Source of the DNA: Chara braunii
Taxonomy: Eukaryota; Streptophyta; Charophyceae; Charales; Characeae
Assembly (NCBI GenBank): GCA_003427395.1
Contig: BFEA01000189.1
Span: 83,288-108,833 of the forward strand
DNA length: 25,546 nucleotides
Reading direction: 5' to 3'
The notes below the pieces were generated by a model. The model was not told the DNA's origin. It saw nothing but the letters and a program-made list of their open reading frames with translations, and did no database searches. Positions 1 to 9,147 of the stretch are shown here, one piece after another (position 1 is the first letter of the stretch; every line of letters begins with the position of its first letter). The position numbers and the translations under genes are program-made.

Positions 1-65
<65 letters not shown>
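1..65. repeat. (AT)n microsatellite
   Basis: An uninterrupted AT dinucleotide run of about 32 units opens the window. Its true length is unknown because the window starts inside it. Confidence 0.97.
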
Positions 66-69
<4 letters not shown>

Positions 70-76
70 GTCACTG

Positions 77-154
77 GCGTTCGGGATGGGCCGAACGCGC
101 GGACTCGAACGTCCGCACTACGGGACCCGTCAGCCTGGCGTTCGGGCCGAACGC
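77..154. repeat. Cluster of three small GC-rich hairpins
   Basis: Three inverted repeats follow one another. GCGTTCGG (77-84) pairs with CCGAACGC (91-98). GCGGAC (98-103) pairs with GTCCGC (110-115). GCGTTCGG (138-145) pairs with CCGAACGC (147-154). The first and third use identical 8-base arms. Role unknown; they may be the end of a dispersed repeat. Confidence 0.7.
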
Positions 155-1039
155 TGTGCCTGAACAGATGATTTTTTTTTTTTTTGTAAATAGGGGTGTG
201 CTTGCGGAGGTCGCCCCCCGCGCCTGCGCAACTTTAAAAAGGGGAAAAAAAAATTCAAATTATCCCCTCCCCACCCCGGCCGGTATTTTTTTTTTAAACC
301 TTAAATTATGTATGGTGATCACAAATTTCTTACCTTCAAGACTAGTTGTTGGGTTTTGCCCCGTTCGAGCGCATGAAAGAATGGAAAACGCTTTTCTAAA
401 AACACTTGAAACGGTTTTCACCTTTGCAGTAGCGGATGCAGGTATCAGGGCTCGATCCCTAGACCTCACTCACCTGTGTACAGTGCCTCGTGAGTTTGAT
501 CCCGTGACCTACGTCGTAGGAGTCTGTAGCTGTTTGTCGTAGGTCTGTGTAGTAGTCAGGTCTTGAACTGTAGATTTGTCGCATAGGGGTCAAAGTTGTT
601 GTAGAGGTCGTAGTTGTGGCTTCTCTGAAAGGTCAAGGTCGACGCTGCTATAGTTATGAAAGGTCAAGGTCGTAGCTGCTACAGAAACCGAAAGGCCAAG
701 TCTGTAGACTTCTGGAAGCTCCGGAAGAGGCCATTGAGAGGTCTCCCACGATTAGTCAGAGGCAAGTGAGCAAGTGGTGAGTCTTACCGTGCTGAGTCAG
801 CGGTACCAGTCCCAGTCGCACTTAGTCCAGTCAGCAAGTACCATGTGGGACTGTGTGCGCCAAGGGCCCAGTGAAAAATGGAAGACTAGCATCCAACAGA
901 AGTATAAATCAAGAGGCAGCGCCCAACGATTCATTGATTCCGTTGTGCGCATGTGGAAGCGTTGCCCGATCGTTTGTGGGAGGTGGTCTGCAGTAAGCCC
1001 GAAAACGAAGTCGGCAGAGAGGAAGACTAATGTTAGTAG
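155..1039. other. Non-coding stretch with a short tandem repeat
   Basis: No supportable gene. It contains a T14 tract (172-185) and, at 627-706, about two and a half copies of a 31-base tandem unit starting GAAAGGTCAAGGTCG (at 627 and 658, with a weaker third copy at 690). The short reading frames present have low-complexity composition and match no family I know. Confidence 0.55.
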
Positions 1040-1124
1040 TAGTGGCTAGTAGCGGTCATAGCCACCAAGGTTAGTGATAGCAGTTAGTGTGTGTGTGTGT
1101 ACGTGTATGAGAGTGAGTGCGTAT

Positions 1125-1650
1125 GTGGGATATTCAGGGTGATCCAGAGTGAGGTGCGTGTGTGTAGCAGCGGGACACAATGTCGACAGTGGATGTACAG
1201 GGCGTGTTGGCGCCATAGCCTGTTGAACGAAGTTTGCATCTGAACTGTGTTCTCGACTTCCATATCTCTGAGCTTTGGGTGGGCGCCCTGGCGCCAGACT
1301 GTTTGTCATCTGTTGGCGCCATCTGTTTGCCATCTCTATGGTTGCTTCCTTCACAAGAAAAAGTGAAAAAGAGAAGAAAAAAAACCAACGAAATTCTTAT
1401 TGGAAAACAAAAGGAGAAAAGAAAAAGAACGCTTTTTTTTGTTAAAAATGGAGCAAAACGGAGTGCAGATGCAAATTGGTGTCAGACGCCCACTCAAAAC
1501 TCAGAGATATGGAACTCGAGAACACAGTTCAGATGCAAACTTCGTTCAACAGGCTATGGCGCCAACACGCCCTGTACATCCCACTCTCACACTGTGTCCT
1601 CCAAAGTTCACACACACGCACTCGACTTTGGATCACCCTGAATACCCCAC
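1125..1650. repeat. Inverted repeat with arms of about 160 bp
   Basis: The left arm (1125-1286) is the diverged reverse complement of the right arm (1486-1650), with about 200 bases between. Long identical blocks include the stretch around CTATGGCGCCAACACGCCC and the outer ends TATTCAGGGT / ACCCTGAATA. Peptide readings of opposite strands are almost identical, which is how the symmetry shows up. The spacer holds an A-rich, gene-less segment. This may be a foldback element, or two inverted copies of one repeat, since the outer flank at 1051-1088 also matches 10124-10163 in reverse. Confidence 0.85.
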
Positions 1651-1656
1651 ACGAGC

Positions 1657-1875
1657 TGTCAAGCGCATCGGTCCCTCATGGGGACCCTCCCGGCCACGTC
1701 ACGCAGGATTTTGCAGGACTTGTCGCGGAGACTCCGGAGAGCGTTTTCCGCTCCGGCCGAGTGCGCCAGCCGTACCTCTCGCGAGCCCCTACGACAGAAT
1801 AGGGTCACGCGAGGCACCACTTACCTCCGCCTGCGGGAGTTGTCACCATCCCTTAGGTGGGCGTATCCCCGCCGA
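1657..1875 (+). repeat. Diverged copy of the palindromic LTR-like repeat
   Basis: This segment aligns with 10197-10465. Shared blocks are TGTCAAGCGCATCG versus TGTCGAGCGCATCG at the start, then GTGCGCCA, CCCCTACGACA and GTCACCA-CCCTTAGG in the same order. It reaches the loop of the palindrome, and the second arm seen at 10458-10703 is lost or unrecognisable. Many differences are C-to-T or G-to-A, as in an old methylated repeat. Confidence 0.7.
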
Positions 1876-1984
1876 GCTGCTGAACCACATGCGAAGGCTT
1901 TTCGTATGCAATTGCAGAGGTGGCCCAGCCGAGGGCGTTTCTCGTTCGGTGTAGCATAGGGGTTACGGGCGGTCGAACGCCCAA

Positions 1985-2083
1985 GAATCGAACCCGCACG
2001 CGAATCGACGTTCTGGGGGGCTGACGTCCCAAACGCGACTCGACGCCGGTCGACTAGGACGCATCCACGCGTTACACCACAAC
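1985..2083 (-). other. tRNA-like A and B box pair (possible SINE head)
   Basis: Read on the minus strand, TGGTGTAACGCG fits the Pol III A-box consensus, and about 85 bases later GGTTCGATTCT fits the B box in 10 of 11 positions. I cannot fold a tRNA cloverleaf: no clean acceptor or T stem forms. It is therefore not called a tRNA gene. It could be a tRNA-derived SINE head or a chance match in GC-rich DNA. Confidence 0.25.
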
Positions 2084-2164
2084 ATTCACATCTACCCATA
2101 CGCACCACATGGAAACACACAAAACATACACCACAAACAACACCACAACACAGCAACACTCATA

Positions 2165-2475
2165 GTCCCTTCAGTATCCGACCCATAATTTTATGTCGTG
2201 AGAATCAGATAGGTGTCGCGCGCTGGACTTTCGTATAAAAGTCGTGTAAGCGCATGACCTCCTCATCTCGACCAGCCATGTGGGCATACGCAGGCATTCG
2301 CGCTGATGGGGTACCACGTAGTACTCGTACTCGGGCAGCCTTTGATAATCTCGAGGGTCGTGTTCGACACTCAAGTGTCGACTGACAAGCGCGTTGAGGG
2401 GTTACCTTCTCGGCGCTAGACAACCGCCATGCGCGGTTGAAGACCACACCCCCTTCTGCACCCTGTGCAGAGGGG
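2165..2475 (+). repeat. Direct repeat copy A with TATA box
   Basis: This copy pairs with 2840-3165. Both begin with ACCCATAA (2181 and 2856), carry TATAAAA about 52 bases further on (2234-2240 and 2907-2913), and share the later block TTCTGCACCCTG. Both end in a hairpin; here CTGCAC (2456-2461) pairs with GTGCAG (2465-2470). A second hairpin, CAACCGC / GCGGTTG, lies at 2421-2439. A TATA box plus a 3' hairpin in a direct repeat is what the LTRs of a very short LTR element (TRIM) could look like. Confidence 0.6.
2234..2240 (+). promoter_or_regulatory. TATA box in direct repeat copy A
   Basis: TATAAAA at the position matched by copy B. Conservation between diverged copies is the only support for function. 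Confidence 0.4.
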
Positions 2476-2839
2476 TTGAGTAGACAACTTCAGGGTTGTC
2501 GTGGTAGTGAAAATCAAGGGGTTTGACTTTGACGGCTACCACGGACTACAACGTCCAACCATGAAAACTTAAAAGAGGAAACAACTGCAGATAGAAAAGG
2601 AGGATCACCCTCTTTCCTTTCTCTGTCGAGCCCATAGTCTGATAGCCATCTCAAATGGAAGGGGTAGGCCAGCACGAAAGATGCGTGCGGATGATGCCCA
2701 AAATCATACCCATAGGCCGCCCGACGTTCGAGACGTTGCAGACTCGTACACGGACCCCCATAGGCTGACTAGGACTGATACCTTGCTCCCGCGTCGTTTC
2801 ACGTTGCCGAAACTCGGGTCTACTGGCTATAACGCGCTT
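2476..2839. other. Spacer between the two direct repeats
   Basis: A 360-base segment with no gene. If the direct repeats are LTRs, this is the internal region. I see no clear primer-binding site after 2475. An A/G-rich stretch near 2565-2605 is the only compositional feature. Confidence 0.4.
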
Positions 2840-3165
2840 TTGCCCTCTCCGCTTGACCCATAACTTTTGCGCGTGGAAATCGGTAAGTGCTGCGCGCATG
2901 GGTTAATATAAAACCGCGCGGACGCAGGACCTGCACATACCGACTCACAATGCGGACTCGCGTAAGTAGTCGTGATGACGGTGTATTATGTGGTGCCCAT
3001 ACCCGAGTGGCCTCATTTGAGCCATGGGGTCGCTCTCGACGCTCAGACATCGGTTGAAGTGCGCGCTAAGGGGGGTAAACCTTTAGTGAGCGCAAAACCG
3101 GCCTGAGGGCCTTACCATCTTCTGCACCCTGAGGTGCCCCAAAAGGTGCGGGGTAAGATGGTCCA
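2840..3165 (+). repeat. Direct repeat copy B with TATA box
   Basis: Second, diverged copy of 2165-2475, offset by about 675 bases. It keeps ACCCATAA, the TATA box and the TTCTGCACCCTG block. Its terminal hairpin is larger than in copy A: ACCATCTT (3114-3121) pairs with AAGATGGT (3155-3162), and GCACC pairs with GGTGC inside it. The hairpin sequence differs between copies while the ability to fold is kept. Confidence 0.6.
2907..2913 (+). promoter_or_regulatory. TATA box in direct repeat copy B
   Basis: TATAAAA, 51 bases after ACCCATAA, against 53 bases in copy A. Confidence 0.4.
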
Positions 3166-4241
3166 TAGGGCAGGAAGGAATTCGGAGCGGTGGTGAGTTG
3201 TCTGGCGCATCACCAGCGGCACGCTAATCCTTCCCCCTGAAACTTTATCGTTCCACCAAAATAATTTAGAACAAGGAAAGAGAAACAGAACATTTGTCGT
3301 TGGCAGGAAAGACATGAACACCCCGCCGGACCGAGTTGCTGCGGGACAACTCCTCATCCTTGCGGTGCTTCTGTTTCCCCGGGGCAGTAAGTAGATCAGC
3401 CCCGTGCGAGGGGTGACCGCTTCCGCGCTGAGCCTAGGACCTGGGACGTCCTGGACAAGGACCTCGACTTCCAGGCTCTGGTTAATGTCCGACCTGATAA
3501 ATTTACGGAGTAAGGAAAAACACAACCGTGTGATCGCCTAACCCTATGAGGGTTACCCGAGCGTACGCTTACTCTAACTATCACATTATCAGGATGAGAA
3601 AAGAACAATCTCACTCAAACAAAAAGTTGTGGGGTAGTACATTCTCACGACAGTTGTGTGGTTTGCCCATCTGAATCGAAAACATAATAACTCAACATGA
3701 CTCAATCGAGAATCTTCCATACATACTTGCATTCATATGCACAATATTCAAACAACATCACACACACTAAAGGGGTCAACTTTCCAACCTTCTGCAGCTC
3801 ACACCCTGCCTTGTGCACACAAGTCCAACCATTTTTTCACCAATCCTCAACAAAAATGCTCAGTCTTTAATAAATTGTCATTTATAAAGAAACTGTGTGA
3901 AAACCCAAAAAACATAAATCCTGACAAGGGCCAAGGCCTTAGGTTGAGAGGCAGGAGAGATAGGAAAGTTGAGTCGTAAACCGATGAATCGGCAACCGAC
4001 CTGTTATCAGTGATAATAGAAGAGTAATCCCTTTTGAGAGATCAGGCTGAACAAATCAAGCCTTCAAGCGAAACACGGAAACCTGCATCACAGTACATGC
4101 CAAAAGAACCACTACCATGTTTATGCCAAAAAGGAGAATATTCCCCAAGTCGTAGCCTAACTCCTCTACTAGTACCAAGTTACTGAACATCTCCCCTAAT
4201 CAGGATGGATCTGCTAAGTAGCCCCTAACTGAAAAGTATTC
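3166..4241. other. Gene-less stretch
   Basis: No recognisable gene or RNA. GC-rich up to about 3540, then A-rich. The minus-strand reading frame at 3112-3525 has no known motif and overlaps the repeat end, so I do not call it. Confidence 0.5.
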
Positions 4242-4400
4242 TAACTCCTCAAATTCTGTGAAATTTCAGCAGCGCTTCCCGTAGGAAAAGTGCCTTTTCA
4301 GAATTTATACGAGTCAAAAAATGACTAACTCTTTCAGATTTGCAGAAATTTCGGCAGCGCTTCCCGTAGGAACAGGAGGCTGTCAAGATTTATACAAGGT
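4242..4400 (+). repeat. Two tandem copies of a conserved 84-bp motif
   Basis: Copies at 4242-4314 and 4326-4400 share AACTC, then ATTTC-GCAGCGCTTCCCG, then TTTATAC, with the identical core GCAGCGCTTCCCGTAGGA. A motif of the type AATTTCGGCAG..TTCCC recurs, from memory, in plant LTR retrotransposon non-coding regions. That family link is recollection and was not tested. The pair sits 370 bases upstream of the hairpin array and may belong to the same element. Confidence 0.65.
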
Positions 4401-4771
4401 TGAAAGACAGAAAGACAAAGCAAGCTAAACTTGGGACTATCTTCTGATACCCGCTTGATGATTCAGAATCAATGACACCTCGCACGACCTCTAGATGAGA
4501 TTGTGAGTTAGCCCTGATCCTAACTCTTAGCAGGGTCCGTCCTATCTTTATCCCAAGTTCTCCCTCCCATCATCCAATCTTATCTACCTATGGCTCCATC
4601 ACTTGGCGAGCGTCTAAGCAACTAACCTATCGAAGAGACGCCCCAAAATGAGACCCCATAAGCATGCTTGAACAAACATCTCTGACAATCCCACATAAGT
4701 TTAACCCAAATAGTTCATTAGATCACTCAGTTATTTTCCCTTAGTAAACCCCCTTGCCTATGGCATAGGAT

Positions 4772-6022
4772 TAGACAATGCCCTAACTTAAGGGTGTGTC
4801 CAACCTGCCTAAGCAAACAAGTAAAGGTACACACAACTGGGTTGTCCTAACTTAAGGGTATGCCCAACACCACATGAACTCTAGTCATAAAGCATATGAC
4901 CAGACCGCCCTAACTTAAGGGTACGTCTGACTTCTGCTTAACTGACAACATAAAGCATAGACTAGACTTCCCTAACTTAAGGGTATGCCTAGTCAACTCT
5001 AAACAAGGTTACGTAGGGCATAGGAGTAGACTGCCCCAACTTAGGGGTGCGCCTAACCTGCCTAAAACAAGTACGAACGACGAATGGTCAGACCGCCCTA
5101 ACTTAAGGATACGTCCAACCTATATAACATCAACGACAAGAGCATATCACTAGGCCGCCCTAACTTAAGGGTACGCCTGGCTAGCCTAAACAGTTTTAGG
5201 TACATAAGACACTATGACCAGGCCGCCCTAACTTAAGGGTACGCCTGATCTGCCTAAACAATCACAAATGACGTATGACTAAGCCGCCCTAACTTAAGGG
5301 TATGCTCAGTCTCCGCAACGACAATATAAGAGAACAACCATTGATATACTTGCACAAACTTTATATGTTTCTCTCTTATTAGCCAGATGATTAGACCTAC
5401 CCAACTTAGGGAGACATCCAACCCTGCCTTGTGTTTAGAAGGAAAAATACAAGAAAATTTATACTAACTGTCTGCACCTTTGTATTATCACGAGCATAAG
5501 ACTGAACCGCCCTAGCTTAAGGGTACGCTCAACTTGCCCGGGTTACCTTCATTATATTATTCATTTGTCTCTCTCTTCATTTTGTTTTACCTGACTTACT
5601 GACTGGCTTTCCCAACTTAGGGTGCCCGGTCTGCCAGATGGTATAGATTCATATAATATATATCAAAATTCTATACTTTGGTTAACCTTTTTGTTTATGG
5701 CTTATGACTAAATCGCTCCAACTTAGGGGTACGCTTAGTCTTATGCCTTTGTCCCCCTCAAAAGAAACACGCACAAAACTGGGTGTACGCAACTTAAAAT
5801 ATTCCCAATCCTGTCTTTCAGCAACCCCAAAAAAACATTAGGATTCTGAGTCCTCCCAACTTAGGGTGCCCATCCTCCTGTTCAGAAACCCCAGAAAGAA
5901 ACAGCGACTGGTCCGTCCAACTTAGGATAGGCCTAGCCCTCAAAGATCATACAGTCAACCCAGCAAACATAAATAAAACACAGCACTGAGCCCACATCAA
6001 CTTAGAGGAGCTCAGCCTTGGG
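4772..6022. repeat. Array of 17 degenerate units with conserved hexaloop and covarying arms
   Basis: AACTTA (once AGCTTA) occurs at 4785, 4849, 4912, 4974, 5038, 5100, 5162, 5230, 5291, 5403, 5514, 5614, 5720, 5791, 5858, 5919 and 5999. Spacing is 61-68 bases for the first nine units and 61-112 afterwards. In most units the hexamer lies between CCC(T) and (A)GGG, with outer arms that pair with each other but differ from unit to unit: CAGAC/GTCTG (4901/4925), GACTAG/CTAGTC (4960/4989), AGGC/GCCT (5152/5175), GACTGG/CCGGTC (5601/5626), GACTAA/TTAGTC (5706/5735), CTGAGC/GCTCAG (5986/6010). A four- or five-base internal loop, often CG opposite TACG, separates inner and outer stems. No coding potential is visible. 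I do not recognise the family. Confidence 0.85.
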
Positions 6023-6236
6023 TTGACCCAGTCAAACGCATGAAGACGCCTTCACCCCACCTTCCCCCAATTCATTCTGTCTGAATTCACTCAAAGGGAA
6101 TGTCTGATTTCTCACATACAATTGTTGATTTACCTTTCATAATGCATGTCCTGACATACATAATAAAACAAAAATAACCTCCCATAATCATGTTCAAATA
6201 CCCCAAAGGAATAATAGTTAGGGGAAGGGATCACAC

Positions 6237-6320
6237 ATGTCAGACGAAATTATACCTGAGTGTTCCGTGCCTCCAGAACCCGCCTGGGTTCCGGCAGAGC
6301 TCCCGCAATCGGTGGATTGA
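6237..6320 (+). pseudogene. Short acidic reading frame, possible decayed coding start
   Basis: An ATG frame of 27 codons begins MSDEIIPE, is rich in Pro and Glu, and ends at TGA. The composition is protein-like. Reading in other frames downstream to about 6740 gives further short low-complexity, charged stretches (for example around 6510-6570) separated by stops and shifts. It may be the start of a decayed gag-like or host gene lying after the hairpin array. No domain is recognised. Confidence 0.25.
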
Positions 6321-7383
6321 CCTCCCACAAGGTCTTCATGCGGACCTACGAGTTGCAACCCCGCCTGCCGCCTTCCTCTCATAGCCTCAGACCAGACTGA
6401 GAGTAAGAACGGTAGGAGTAGAAAGTTCAGACTCTCGAGATCCAAGAGGGGTGCTTTCAGACTCACAAGAGAGGGCCTTGAAATTTTCAACTCCTGAGGG
6501 CCCCGCAATGATGGCAAAAAACGCAGAGGAATCGTCTCACTCTCTGCCGAAACGCAGAGTAATAGCCCCCCCCTGATGACCTTCCAAGCCGCAGCAGCGA
6601 CTCCGCTGGAAGGGGGAATAGTAATGGTGCGGTCTGATTGTAACACAGGCCTCAATAACTGATCAAGTGACAGCAGCTGCTCGCCGCAGCAGGCCCCTGA
6701 GAGATGCAGCAACTTCCAAGAGCTCCAACCGCAGTCACCCACTCCTCAGCTCCCTTCGTCACGACAGTCCGAGCTACCCACCGCAACCCGCAGATTGAGC
6801 TTCTAATCAGACAACTGTAAAAAGGAGACCGCAGCCGTCTCTGAGTATGTGCTGGTGCCAAATATGAAGTAGCAGTACGCGTAGCAGCAGCGGTCGCCCC
6901 ACTGCAACTTCAGTACTGCGGTCATGGCTGCTGCCCTCTAAACCAGAATGCGCCAGCTAAGAACCGCTGTAGCAGATCGGGCACAGGCTGAGCAGCAACA
7001 GTTGCTCACGAGTATAGTTCCAACAGTCATCCAGGCCACAACGCCGACTATAGAAACAGCGACACGTTGCCATGCAGCCACACTCAGTTTCAGTGCGGAC
7101 TGTAGCAAGGGCCGTACGACAAAAACCAGCACAGAGATGCCCAATGCAAACTCGACAGATGCTCCGTACAACAACTAAATCCGATACTCCTGTAGAAAGC
7201 GGTAACTGCAGTGGCAACCGGCTTTCCAAAGGGAACACAGATATGGGGCTTTTAAACAGGTTGCCCCCCCCAAAAAGAGTGCAGCTCCGTTTCCTGTGGC
7301 GTAGCAGCCGAATGCCCTCTTCCCAACTTGTGACTCAGCGCCCAGGCTACACTGACAGCCTGTGGATTGGCAATACCGCCTGA
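6321..7383. other. Degenerate, possibly formerly coding stretch
   Basis: GC-rich, CAG-rich sequence with many short frames on both strands and no conserved motif. Gln- and Thr-rich readings near 6948-7178 suggest a low-complexity coding ancestor, but stops and frame changes prevent a gene call. Confidence 0.35.
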
Positions 7384-8004
7384 CGACATCAGCAACAGCA
7401 ACTGAAATACACAAAAAACGTCGTGCTTGGAGGCCGCCACCAAAACCAGGTACGTGCCTTCACCTCATTCCCTTCCTTACCTCTCTCTCCCACTTTGTCG
7501 GTTTCCTCTTCCCTTCATGTATCTGGCCTGAATCCCGACCAGCTCCATACAGCGTCCTTCAATAGGACGAGCAGATTCGAAGTGACCCTCCCACTGAGGA
7601 GCAGCCAGGTGCACTTCTTAGGATGAGCCTGGTCGACAGGTAAGTCTCCAGCCCGCGGCTGACCTCACGCCCCTTCCTCCACTTCGACTATGCCGACCGC
7701 GAGCTGATCCGCGAGGAGTACGATACGGCCCCACCCTTCGTCCAACGGGTAAGGCCTCTTTCCCTCCCTCTATATTTGCGCTCGTCCCTCCTTCTGCCCA
7801 GCCCTCGGTTCACGAACGCACCTGGCCGCTTTCCAGGCCAGGTTCGTTCAAAATTCTAATGAACGAAGACCACGAATAGAACACAACCCGATCAGGATCG
7901 GGACAGACCATGATTACTATGGTGAAGATCACGACCTCGATGAGCAGCAAATGGAAAGGACTACGAGGTTCGAGCTACCTCTACTGGAAAAAAATGAGAA
8001 TTAA
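7384..8004 (+). pseudogene. Candidate spliced reading frame, unknown product
   Basis: The clearest part is a segment ending at 7748 and one spanning 7837-8004, separated by an 88-base intron with GTAAGG at 7749, a pyrimidine-rich body and CCAG ending at 7836. Removing it keeps phase 0, and the second segment is open for 55 codons to TAA at 8002-8004. Both sides look coding: FLHFDYADRELIREEYD before the intron, and an acidic stretch with DHDYYGEDHDLDEQQ after it. Upstream, 7566-7748 is open in the same frame except for TAA at 7641, next to a GTAAGT. A further intron, 7450-7565 (GTACGT to CAATAG), would join in phase to a 22-codon piece from 7384. No family is recognised and no start codon is found, so this is a fragment or pseudogene. 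Confidence 0.45.
7749..7836 (+). other. Predicted 88-base intron
   Basis: GTAAGG donor, pyrimidine-rich interior and CCAG acceptor, between two segments that stay in frame after removal. Confidence 0.5.
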
Positions 8005-8523
8005 CCTTTCGTTCAAAATATGGACAGATACAGTCATTTTTCTTCCACGCAACCCTTTCAGACAGTAGCGGTCGATCCTCTGGCCAACTTTGGAATCTGC
8101 TGCAGCCAAAGTATCAGAAATGCTTCAAAACCCCACTTTAATATCCCTTCTCACCCGTTTTCACTAAGGAGTGAGTGAGATACACCTTTATCACCCCGTC
8201 ATTCTTCTCTTCTCGACATCACCAGGCAGTTCCTTTCTCATGTACCTACAAATTTATCCATTAACATCAAAATCTTATCCCATAATCCGACTCACGGCTA
8301 CTAAAAACCCCTATTTCGCATCCTCCTTCGCCCAAATCCGCCCATTAACAAGCGAGAAAACCTCTTCTCCTCTTTTCGTTTTCACTTCCTCCATAGTTCC
8401 TCGCGGCCCTTTTTCACTATTCTCCTCCTACACTAATCCATCCACCATCCTAACTCTACCATTCGCCTCGCCCTGTCAAAGAACCCCTATCTCCTATCTT
8501 CCCTTGCCTAAAATGGAGGCGGA
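8005..8523. other. Gene-less pyrimidine-rich stretch
   Basis: C- and T-rich sequence with no conserved coding motif. The frame at 8171-8557 reads as low-complexity Ser/Pro/Leu and is not called. Confidence 0.5.
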
Positions 8524-9090
8524 ATGGGTGAGTTCCGAACTCAGCCCTCCGCCATAGTCATTCCTCCCAAACTCTGCATGCACCTGAAGCGAAACCTCGT
8601 CCACGTTCAGTATATTCTTTCTTCACGTTCAGTATATTCTTTCTTCCCTGTGGCCTGCTGTTTGTTGCCCTCTGCCTTGTTGCCCAGCTTCACTCAGCGC
8701 CCGCTCCCACTCCACTACGTTAGCGCAACCTCTGCCTTTGACCTTCTGACTCTCAGCGAACGACCCGACAGCATCTCGACCCAAGGTAAGTAATTCGCTT
8801 CTCCAGCCATCAGACCTCCTCCTTTTATAGCGGGTCCTTGGCTGCATGCTACCGTACTACCTCCTCGTGGTCAGCGAGGGTGGCCCCACGCGGGACCTAT
8901 ACTAGTCTTCTCTGTATCATTCCAGTTTTAACAGATGTCCCGAAGGACCGCATTATGGACAATGGCTGGAGGTATCCTGCCCCGAGAATTTTTAGAAGTA
9001 CTTGGTCTTACTCATCAATCAAGTTCCTCCATCCTGGATCCGAACACAGATCTGTATCTCATTAACTCGTGGGTGTCTCCACTGTACTAG
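8524..9090 (+). pseudogene. Candidate two-exon reading frame with 149-base intron
   Basis: A consensus donor AAG/GTAAGT at 8786 and an acceptor TTTTAACAG ending at 8934 bound a 149-base intron. Two readings are possible. Joining the upstream frame (from 8524) across the intron gives a continuous frame ending at TAA near 9063-9065. Alternatively, the acceptor is followed at once by ATG (8935), opening a 51-residue frame that starts MSRRTALWTM and ends with TAG at 9088-9090, with the intron in the leader. Neither product is recognised. The splice signals are good but the coding evidence is weak. Confidence 0.3.
8602..8645 (+). repeat. 22-bp perfect tandem duplication
   Basis: A 22-base unit beginning CACGTTCAGTATATTC is present twice without a mismatch (8602-8623 and 8624-8645). 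It is recent compared with the surrounding repeats. Confidence 0.95.
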
Positions 9091-9105
9091 GGGCTTGGGT
9101 CACAG

Positions 9106-9147
9106 CCGGTCCCGAAGACCGGTGTCGGGCCTCGTCCCATATGGGAC
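9106..9147. repeat. Two adjacent small palindromes
   Basis: CCGGTC (9106-9111) pairs with GACCGG (9117-9122). GTCCCATATGGGAC (9134-9147) is a perfect 14-base palindrome. An A-rich segment follows directly. The pair might be the 3' end of an element with an A-rich tail. Confidence 0.55.

Noticed and set aside
430-520. tRNA T-arm-like words (GGCTCGATCCCT)
   Set aside because: No A box at the right distance and no stem pairing.
1985-2083. Intron-containing tRNA gene
   Set aside because: A and B boxes fit, but neither the acceptor nor the T stem pairs; kept only as a low-confidence tRNA-like element.
4772-6022. Telomere-like CCCTAA/TTAGGG words in the array
   Set aside because: The words are split by the AACTTA core and are not in head-to-tail tandem, so they do not form an interstitial telomeric tract.
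4772-6022. CRISPR-like array of repeats and spacers
   Set aside because: Units are degenerate and hairpin arms vary with the unit; the linkers are themselves related; the context is eukaryotic retroelements with no cas genes.
6218-6742. 174-codon minus-strand frame
   Set aside because: Leu/Ser/Gly low complexity, no motif, and the plus strand reads more like a degraded coding sequence.
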